This document shows positions 58,151 to 64,000 of a DNA stretch of 64,000 bases, one piece after another (the stretch's first letter is position 1; each line of letters begins with the position of its first letter). A program made the position numbers and the translations under genes. Location of the stretch: NCBI GenBank assembly GCA_947626745.1, contig CANQTF010000007.1:1-64000 (forward strand). Reading direction: 5' to 3'. The stretch comes from an uncultured Lachnospiraceae bacterium. GTDB taxonomy: Bacteria > Bacillota > Clostridia > Lachnospirales > Lachnospiraceae. The notes under the pieces were generated by a model. It searched no databases. It worked only from the letters and a program-made list of their open reading frames with translations, and was not told the DNA's origin.

Positions 58151-59467
58151 TTGGATCTGTATGAAAAGATAGTAAACGGCGAGGAAAAACTGTCCTTGGT
58201 CGGTCTGGGCTACGTCGGAATGCCGATAGCGGTCGCTTTTGCGAGAAAGATCAAAGTAGTGGGCTTTGATCTGAACGCCGAGAAGATCGGGCTGTATCGC
58301 AGCGGTATCGACCCGACCAATGAGGTGGGCGATGAAGTCATCAGAAATACCACGGTGGATTTTACGGCGGATGCCGCCAAGCTGCGCGAGGCCAAATTCC
58401 ATATCGTGGCCGTTCCCACGCCGGTCAAGCCGGATCACACACCGGATCTTTCGCCGGTGGAAGGCGCGAGCCGTATCCTCGGGCAGAACCTGACGAAGGG
58501 CTCGGTCGTAGTGTATGAGTCCACCGTGTATCCGGGTGTGACCGAGGACATCTGCGTGCCGATCCTAGAGCGGGAGTCGGGCTTAAAGTGCGGCGTGGAT
58601 TTTAAGATCGGCTACTCGCCGGAGCGGATCAATCCCGGCGACAAGGTACACAGGCTGGAGACGATCACCAAGATTGTGTCCGGTATGGACGAGGAGACGC
58701 TCGACACGGTCGCCAGGGTGTACGAGCTCGTGGTGGATGCGGGCGTGTACCGCGCGCAGGCCATTAAGGTGGCAGAGGCGGCCAAGGTGATCGAGAACAG
58801 CCAGAGAGATATCAATATCGCATTTATGAACGAGCTTTCCATTATTTTTCACAAGATGGGGATCGATACGCTGGAGGTGCTCGAGGCTGCGGGGACCAAG
58901 TGGAATTTCCTGCCCTTTAGACCCGGTCTGGTAGGCGGCCACTGTATCGGCGTGGATCCCTACTATCTGACCTATAAGTCGGAAGAACTCGGCTATCATT
59001 CGCGCATTATCCTTGCCGGCAGACGTATCAACGATGAGATGGGCAAATATGTTGCGGAGAGCCTTGTGAAGAGTCTGATCAAGGTGAGTGTGCCGGTGAA
59101 AGGCGCAAAGGTTGCGATCCTCGGCTTCACCTTTAAGGAAAACTGTCCCGACACGAGAAATACGAAGGTGATAGATATATACAACGAACTGGCGGAATAT
59201 GATATCCACCCGCTTGTGGTCGATCCGGCGGCCGATGCTGACGAGGCAAAGCGCTTGTACGGTCTGTCTTTCGGCAGACTCGAAGATGTCAGGGACATGG
59301 ACGCGGTGATCGTTGCGGTCGCCCATGATGCGTTTAAGGATCTCGAAAAAGCGGATTTTGATAAGTTCTACAGAGCGGGTAACACGAAGAAGGTGCTTGT
59401 GGACATCAAAGGCATTCTTGACAAGGAAGCGTATCAGACGGCGGATTATCATTATTGGAGATTATAA
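58151..59467 (+). CDS. UDP-sugar 6-dehydrogenase (TviB/WbpO-like)
   Basis: A 438-residue nucleotide-sugar dehydrogenase that oxidises C6 of a UDP-HexNAc to a uronate in two NAD-dependent steps. Visible: LSLVGLGYVGMPIA, VPTPV, YESTVYPGVTE, GYSPERINPGD, a Lys-x4-Asn region in KVIENSQRDINIA, and catalytic Cys in GLVGGHCIGVDPYYL. The GYSPERINPGD and GGHCIGVDPYY pattern favours TviB/WbpO-like (UDP-GalNAc/GlcNAc) over UDP-glucose dehydrogenase. The start is TTG 58151; no in-frame ATG is near. With the C4-epimerase at 60850 it would give UDP-GalNAcA. Confidence 0.9.
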   Translation: MDLYEKIVNGEEKLSLVGLGYVGMPIAVAFARKIKVVGFDLNAEKIGLYRSGIDPTNEVGDEVIRNTTVDFTADAAKLREAKFHIVAVPTPVKPDHTPDLSPVEGASRILGQNLTKGSVVVYESTVYPGVTEDICVPILERESGLKCGVDFKIGYSPERINPGDKVHRLETITKIVSGMDEETLDTVARVYELVVDAGVYRAQAIKVAEAAKVIENSQRDINIAFMNELSIIFHKMGIDTLEVLEAAGTKWNFLPFRPGLVGGHCIGVDPYYLTYKSEELGYHSRIILAGRRINDEMGKYVAESLVKSLIKVSVPVKGAKVAILGFTFKENCPDTRNTKVIDIYNELAEYDIHPLVVDPAADADEAKRLYGLSFGRLEDVRDMDAVIVAVAHDAFKDLEKADFDKFYRAGNTKKVLVDIKGILDKEAYQTADYHYWRL

Positions 59468-59468
59468 A

Positions 59469-60845
59469 GTGACCGGAAACCATAGGAAAAACTGGCTTTT
59501 TTTCATAGGGCTGCTGCTTTTTTTTCTGGGAATGTATGCCCGGTACGGCATCGGTGTCTACAATGATTCCGAACAGTATATCACCATGCACATTCACAGG
59601 GAGCCTCTGTATCCGCTGTTTCTGGCGTTGTTTCGGGCCATGGCGGGAGCGGATGCCGGCCTGAAGCTTGCCGTTATCGTGCAGGGTATCCTTGCCGCGG
59701 GCAGTATTTTCTGTCTGGCGGAATATCTGCGCAGAAGGTTTTCGCTGGGCTTTGCGGGAGAGCTTGCGCTGATCCTCCTGCAGCTTGCGCCGCATATCGT
59801 CACCAGATATGTCTCCGCATACGGTATTTTTATAGAGAACTCGATCATGAGCGAGGCGCTCTGTATGCCGCTGTTTCAGATCTATATGCTGTTCCTGCTG
59901 CGCATGGTCTTTGAGGGAAAGAAGACGGACATTTTGTGGGGAGCAGTCTTCGCATGGCTGCTCTCCATGACGAGAGGGCAGATGATGGCCGCTGTTTTGG
60001 TCTGGTTTGTCGTCTGGTGCGGCGTGTCGGTCGCCCGCAGACAATATCGGACGATCATAGCGGCTGTTCTGGCGGTGGCGTGTGCTTTCGGACTGCGAAG
60101 CCTTGCGGTACACACTTACAATTATTTCGTGACGGGATATTTCATGGGAAATACTTACGGGCAGGTCAATCTGTTGACGAACGTGATCTATGCGTGCGAT
60201 CAAGAGGACGGGGAAGTGTTCGAGGAGGACAGCCGCGAAAGGAACTTCTTCGATCGATTCTATGCCGAGGCCGACGAGGCGGGCGCCAATTATCGATACG
60301 GCGGAGACACTTTTGAGGAGCGCGCCGCACATTTGGAGGACTGCCATGACACCTTGAAATTCGAGGTGCTGGATGCGGGATTTTCCAAGCATTTCTGGGA
60401 CTATGCCGCGGACATGGACTATTATAAAGTGAGCCGGATGTCGGACGAGACTGCCGGCGTGATGATCGTCGGGCTGCTGCCGGGCTGTTTCGGCCAATGG
60501 CTGTACGACTATGCGCTGCTGTGTTCCCGCGGCTTTATCCGCAGTATAGCCGTGGTACACCCGCTGATCAACTGGCTTGCGCTGTTTGCGTATGCGGCGG
60601 CGGCCGCGCTGGCCGTATGGCGGCTCTGCCGAGAGAAAAAAAGCGATGCGGCATGGTTCATGCTGATCGCGCTGTTGGCCATCACGGCGAATGTCTGTGC
60701 AACTTCCCTTACGATCATGTGCCTTTCACGTTACATGATCTATGGGTTTTCGATCTTTTATATGGCGTTTTTCCTGTTGGGAAGAGAATATCTGCCGGAT
60801 ATCCGGCGACGGCTGCAAAAGAGGATAAAGAAGAGAGAGGTTTAA
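59469..60845 (+). CDS. GT-C-type membrane protein
   Basis: A 458-residue membrane protein with about 10 segments. After the first segment the loop is YNDSEQYITMHIHREPLYPLF, an acidic and His/Pro-containing block like the active site of GT-C transferases. A ~150-residue extracytoplasmic loop lies in the second half. The GTG at 59469 follows GGAG at good distance, 1 bp after the previous stop. It lies between the dehydrogenase and epimerase genes, so a uronate or HexNAc transfer is possible. No family name can be given. Confidence 0.65.
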   Translation: MTGNHRKNWLFFIGLLLFFLGMYARYGIGVYNDSEQYITMHIHREPLYPLFLALFRAMAGADAGLKLAVIVQGILAAGSIFCLAEYLRRRFSLGFAGELALILLQLAPHIVTRYVSAYGIFIENSIMSEALCMPLFQIYMLFLLRMVFEGKKTDILWGAVFAWLLSMTRGQMMAAVLVWFVVWCGVSVARRQYRTIIAAVLAVACAFGLRSLAVHTYNYFVTGYFMGNTYGQVNLLTNVIYACDQEDGEVFEEDSRERNFFDRFYAEADEAGANYRYGGDTFEERAAHLEDCHDTLKFEVLDAGFSKHFWDYAADMDYYKVSRMSDETAGVMIVGLLPGCFGQWLYDYALLCSRGFIRSIAVVHPLINWLALFAYAAAAALAVWRLCREKKSDAAWFMLIALLAITANVCATSLTIMCLSRYMIYGFSIFYMAFFLLGREYLPDIRRRLQKRIKKREV

Positions 60846-60849
60846 GAAC

Positions 60850-61827
60850 ATGGGATTTCGGGAATTGCAATTTGATGCGGACAGTATTTTTCTGGTCACC
60901 GGCGGGGCGGGCTTCATCGGTTCCAATATCTGTGAAGCGCTGATCGATATGGGGTACACCGTGCGCTGTCTGGATAATCTTTCCACCGGCAAATACGAGA
61001 ATATCGAACCGCTCACGGCGAATGAGAGATTTACGTTTATCGAGGGCGACATACGGGATATGGACACTTGCATGGAGGCGGTAAAAGGCGTCCGCTATGT
61101 GCTCAATCAGGCCGCGTGGGGCAGCGTTCCGCGCAGCATCGAGATGCCGCTCCTGTACGAGGAGATCAATATCCGCGGCACGCTGAATATGATGGAGGCG
61201 GCCAGGCAGAGCGGCGTCAGGAAGTTTGTGTATGCCTCCAGTTCTTCGGTGTACGGCGATTCCACTGAACTGCCGAAACGCGAAGGGCATGAGGGCAGGG
61301 TCCTCTCACCGTACGCGCTGACCAAGAAGGTGGATGAGGAGTACGGAAGGCTGTACAAGGAGCTGTACGGTCTGGACACGTATGGGCTGCGATATTTCAA
61401 TGTTTTCGGGCGCAGACAGGATCCGGAGGGCATGTATGCCGCCGTGATCCCGAAATTCCTCAGGCAGCTTCTGCACGGTGAGACGCCGACGATCAACGGT
61501 GACGGCAGACAGTCTAGGGACTTCACATACATCGATAACGTGATAGAGGCCAATCTGCGGGCATGTCTGGCTTCCTCGGACGCTGCCGGACAGGCCTTTA
61601 ATATCGGAGCGGGCGGACGTCTGTTCCTCATCGACATCTACGAGCATCTGTGCAGGGCGCTCAACATAGATGTAGAGCCGAATTACGGGCCGCCGAGAAA
61701 GGGAGACGTGCGCGACTCCAACGCGGATATCAGCAAGGCGCGCGAACTGCTCGGTTACGATCCGGAATACGATTTTGAAAAAGGTATCGCACTGGCGATC
61801 GATTGGTATAAGGAATATTTAAAATGA
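60850..61827 (+). CDS. UDP-HexNAc 4-epimerase (WbpP/TviC-like SDR)
   Basis: A 325-residue SDR epimerase. Visible: FLVTGGAGFIGSNICEAL, LDNLSTGKYENI, AAWGSVPRSI (the WbpP-like variant with Ser, Pro and Arg), SSSSVYGDS, the Tyr-x3-Lys pair in SPYALTKK, and LRYFNVFGRRQDP. These features match UDP-GlcNAc 4-epimerases of the WbpP/TviC group. With the dehydrogenase at 58151 it forms the TviB-TviC/WbpO-WbpP pair leading to UDP-GalNAcA. Its stop overlaps the next gene by 4 bp. Confidence 0.9.
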   Translation: MGFRELQFDADSIFLVTGGAGFIGSNICEALIDMGYTVRCLDNLSTGKYENIEPLTANERFTFIEGDIRDMDTCMEAVKGVRYVLNQAAWGSVPRSIEMPLLYEEINIRGTLNMMEAARQSGVRKFVYASSSSVYGDSTELPKREGHEGRVLSPYALTKKVDEEYGRLYKELYGLDTYGLRYFNVFGRRQDPEGMYAAVIPKFLRQLLHGETPTINGDGRQSRDFTYIDNVIEANLRACLASSDAAGQAFNIGAGGRLFLIDIYEHLCRALNIDVEPNYGPPRKGDVRDSNADISKARELLGYDPEYDFEKGIALAIDWYKEYLK

Positions 61828-62576
61828 CAGGTACAAAGATCGCGGTCCGCATGGACGATATCACGCCTGATATGGACTGGGACAACTTTTCGTTTTTCTG
61901 CAGACTTTTTCGTGAGACAGGCATTGCGCCGCTGCTCGGCATCGTGCCGGACAACCGTGACCCCAAGCTGAGGCGGGGGGGGGTAAACGCGGATTTCGGC
62001 CAGGTGATGCGCGGGCTGGCAGAGGAAGGGTATGTCTTTGCCATGCATGGCTATCAACATCTCTATACGACGAAAAAGGGCGGGCTGTTCCCGCTCAACC
62101 GCAGCTCCGAATTCGCCGGACTGCCCTATGAGAAACAGCGGGAAATGCTGTTATGCGGGCGCAAGGAGCTGGAGAGATATGGTATCCGCACCGATATCTT
62201 TATGGCGCCGTCGCATTCCTATGACAGGAATACGCTCCGCGCCCTGAAGGAGACGGGCTTTGCCAGAATGACGGACGGCTTCGGCAAGCGGCCCTATCTG
62301 TACCGGGGGATCACCTTTTATCCGATCTCTTTCCGGAAGGCGCGGAGTCTGAAAGGAAAAAACGGGGTGACGACGCTCGTGATCCACGCCAACACGGTCA
62401 CGGAGGCGGACAGAGAGCGGTATGCCCGTATGTTCAGGGAACACAGAGAAAATATGATCTCCTATACGGAGTATCTCAATATGCCCTCGGTCGCGCGGCA
62501 TGCGCCCGGTATGGCCGGGGAATATCTGCTGGCAAAGTGCAAGTATCTGCTTGTCAGGCTGAGGAGCAGACTTTGA
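61824..62576 (+). CDS. DUF2334 polysaccharide deacetylase-like protein with a G9 tract
   Basis: A 250-residue protein of the DUF2334 type, a branch of the polysaccharide deacetylase fold. Visible: VRMDDIT with the two metal-site Asp, MHGYQH and APSHSYD as further metal and catalytic sites, and a C-terminal VIHANT. It may deacetylate a glycan or its precursor. Nine G at 61975-61983 encode Arg-Gly-Gly-Val around residues 51-54. Loss of one G gives a TAA stop at once; gain of one gives a stop about 50 codons later. The gene is in the intact state here. The ATG overlaps the previous stop. Confidence 0.82.
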   Translation: MTGTKIAVRMDDITPDMDWDNFSFFCRLFRETGIAPLLGIVPDNRDPKLRRGGVNADFGQVMRGLAEEGYVFAMHGYQHLYTTKKGGLFPLNRSSEFAGLPYEKQREMLLCGRKELERYGIRTDIFMAPSHSYDRNTLRALKETGFARMTDGFGKRPYLYRGITFYPISFRKARSLKGKNGVTTLVIHANTVTEADRERYARMFREHRENMISYTEYLNMPSVARHAPGMAGEYLLAKCKYLLVRLRSRL

Positions 62577-62577
62577 G

Positions 62578-62603
62578 GCCGTTCGCCATTTTGGCAAAGC
62601 GGC
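62578..62603 (+). other. Intergenic hairpin before the formyltransferase-like gene
   Basis: An imperfect stem with outer GCCG/CGGC and inner GCC/GGC pairs around ATTTT, without a T run. It lies in the 45-bp gap and may affect mRNA stability. Confidence 0.3.
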
Positions 62604-62621
62604 AGGGAGGAACAGGCGAAG

Positions 62622-63542
62622 ATGCGATACAAAGTAGTCGTGTTCGGCGTGAAAGACACGTCTGAGAATATCGTGGAATTTATTCAGAACACCATTTGTC
62701 CGGTGGATCTGGTGATCACCATAAGCCCGGAAGTGACAAAGAAAAATCAGGTGTCGGGTTACAAGGGGCTGTCGTTTTTGACGGAAAAGTACGGCATTCC
62801 CGTACACGAAGCGGACAGCTATTTTCTGACAGACGAGAAGACGCAGCGCTTCCTGCAGGAAAACGAGTTCGATATCGGCATCTCCATGGGCTGGCAGAGG
62901 CTGATCCCGGCGAGCGTGCTGGAGCGTTTCCGCTGCGGCATCTATGGCTTTCACGGCAACTGCGGCTATCTTCCTTTCGGGCGGGGGCGTTCGCCGCTCA
63001 ACTGGTCGATCATTTTGGGGGACACCCGATTCAACCTGAATCTGTTCCGCTATGACGAGAAGGCGGACAGTCCGAATATCTTTGCGACGGAGATGTTTTC
63101 CATCACGCCCCACGACGATATCAGGACGGCGCAGTACAAAAACATGATCTGTTCCAAGAACCTGATCCGCAGACTGCTCAAGGCTTACGAGGAGGACAGC
63201 ATTTCTGTCCGCACGGACTCTAAGGATTTTGATTCATGGTATGAGAAACGGACGGCGGCGGACGGCAAGATCGATTTTCACGGCAGGACAAGGGATATCT
63301 ACAATTTGATCCGCGGCGTGGCGGCACCGTTCCCGGGGGCATTCGCAATGTGCGGAGAGGACAAGGTGACCGTGTGGAAGGCGAAGCCCTTTGACGAGAT
63401 GATAGATTTCTCGGCCTATGCGCCGGGAGAGATCATAGATGTGTTTGACGGCAGACCGATCGTGCGCACGGTGGACGGCTCCCTGCTGATCGACAGCTAT
63501 GAGTGCGGGAAAGAATTGAAGGCGGGCGATATCTTACAATGA
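62622..63542 (+). CDS. Formyltransferase-family protein (sugar N-formyltransferase-like)
   Basis: A 306-residue protein of the methionyl-tRNA/sugar N-formyltransferase fold. Visible: a Rossmann-like start, DIGISMGWQRLIP, then YGFHGNCGYLPFGRGRSPLNW, the counterpart of the N-x-H-P-S-L-L-P-x-x-R-G motif, and an Asp in KADSPNIF where the catalytic Asp sits. The catalytic His and Asp are present, but the Asn of N-x-H is Gly here, as far as can be read. It probably formylates an amino sugar from 10-formyl-tetrahydrofolate, or performs a related transfer. It follows the TviB/TviC and DUF2334 genes and overlaps the next gene by 4 bp. Confidence 0.78.
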   Translation: MRYKVVVFGVKDTSENIVEFIQNTICPVDLVITISPEVTKKNQVSGYKGLSFLTEKYGIPVHEADSYFLTDEKTQRFLQENEFDIGISMGWQRLIPASVLERFRCGIYGFHGNCGYLPFGRGRSPLNWSIILGDTRFNLNLFRYDEKADSPNIFATEMFSITPHDDIRTAQYKNMICSKNLIRRLLKAYEEDSISVRTDSKDFDSWYEKRTAADGKIDFHGRTRDIYNLIRGVAAPFPGAFAMCGEDKVTVWKAKPFDEMIDFSAYAPGEIIDVFDGRPIVRTVDGSLLIDSYECGKELKAGDILQ

Positions 63543-64000
63543 CAGAACCGATTCGCATACTGCATGTTCTCGGCGGCACCGGGCTCGGCGGAGCGGAAAG
63601 CCGCATCATGGATCTGTACCGCCATATGGACAGAGAGCGGATACAGTTTGACTTCCTTGTCCACAGCAGCGCGGTGAAGCGCGCCGGAGACGATGCGTCA
63701 GGCAGAGAACCGCAGTTCTATGATGAAGAGATCACAGCTATGGGGGGACGGATCTATGTGCTCCCCAAATTTAAAGTGTACAATTACTTTGCTTATCGAA
63801 ACGCAGTAAAAGCGTTTTTTGCGGCGCATCACGACTATCGTGTGGTGCAGGGCCACATGACGAGCACTGCGTCCGTCTATCTTCCCCTTGCAAAGCGCGC
63901 CGGCATACCGATCACCGTTGCGCATTCCAGAAGCGCGGGAACGGGAACGGGATTGAAGGCGGCGGTCACGAAGCTGATGCGGAAAAATCTGTACCGCAAA
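63539..64000 (+). CDS. Glycosyltransferase family 4, partial at the window edge
   Basis: The first 154 codons of a GT-B enzyme. It begins RILHVLGGTGLGGAES and goes on RIMDLYRHM and DFLVHSS, typical of EpsF-like capsular GT4 enzymes, then HMTSTASVYLPLAKRAG and AHSRSAGTG. There is no stop before base 64000, so the C-terminal donor-binding domain lies outside. The ATG overlaps the preceding stop by 4 bp. A run of six G (about 63741-63746) lies in it but is short. Confidence 0.88.
   Translation, partial: MTEPIRILHVLGGTGLGGAESRIMDLYRHMDRERIQFDFLVHSSAVKRAGDDASGREPQFYDEEITAMGGRIYVLPKFKVYNYFAYRNAVKAFFAAHHDYRVVQGHMTSTASVYLPLAKRAGIPITVAHSRSAGTGTGLKAAVTKLMRKNLYRK

Noticed and set aside
63741-63746. A run of six G in the terminal GT4 gene
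   Set aside because: Six bases is short for frequent slippage; it is not listed with the two nine-G tracts.

Overview
This window is most likely chromosomal DNA of a member of the Firmicutes, probably a Lachnospiraceae-like Clostridia. Evidence: AGGAGG-type ribosome binding sites, extended -10 (TGnTATAAT-like) promoters, rho-independent terminators, a YerB-type DUF3048 lipoprotein, a free-standing Spo0A C-terminal domain, an EpsG-type polymerase and DUF6020-type membrane proteins. Almost all of it (about 4.0 kb to the right edge) is one very large surface-glycan locus, nearly all on the + strand, with tight or overlapping genes.

Layout. (1) 1-3.8 kb, the flank: a tRNA-Cys-like RNA with its own terminator, then a two-gene unit (unknown protein plus a FliD-C-like protein) behind a promoter with a nine-G spacer tract, then a divergent DUF3048 lipoprotein gene. 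(2) 4.0-8.8 kb, deoxysugars: rmlD, gmd and fcl (GDP-L-fucose), with a multi-membrane protein between gmd and fcl. (3) 8.9-9.3 kb: a monocistronic Spo0A-C-like regulator. (4) 9.4-21.6 kb, a Wzy-type assembly region: GtrB-like and other GT2 and GT4 transferases, a WbaP/WcaJ-type initiating phosphoglycosyltransferase, a Wzz-like protein, an EpsG-like polymerase and a GT-C membrane transferase. (5) 21.7-36.9 kb, a pseudaminic acid region: pseB, pseC, an aminotransferase-PseG fusion, pseF, pseI, an ATP-grasp enzyme and a GT52-like (sialyltransferase-type) transferase, with a GT-C protein, a cytoplasmic LacZ-type beta-galactosidase and a GT2 embedded. (6) 37.0-48.7 kb: a PglK-like ABC flippase, GtrA, an acyltransferase, large membrane proteins, an RffA/WecE-type transaminase, a GNAT and an ArnC/GtrB-like GT2. 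(7) 48.8-64 kb: an O-antigen ligase/polymerase-like protein, a PglF/PglE/PglC-like bacillosamine-type module joined to a fold-II PLP enzyme and an ATP-grasp enzyme, a PglA-like GT4, a TviB/TviC-like pair, a GT-C protein, DUF2334, a formyltransferase-like protein and a GT4 cut by the window edge.

How they work together (inference from families). The cell makes GDP-fucose, pseudaminic acid, a TDP-4-amino sugar, a bacillosamine-like 4-amino sugar and a UDP-uronate. Two initiating transferases, one EpsG-like and one WaaL/Wzy-like protein and an ABC flippase suggest at least two lipid-linked glycans. Two GtrB-like enzymes, one GtrA and seven GT-C-type membrane proteins suggest extensive decoration outside the membrane. 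The features most worth following up are the aminotransferase-PseG fusion, the PLP/ATP-grasp module that appears in place of a PglD acetyltransferase, two nine-G tracts that look like phase-variation switches (one in a promoter spacer, one inside a coding region), and the odd tRNA-Cys-like gene.
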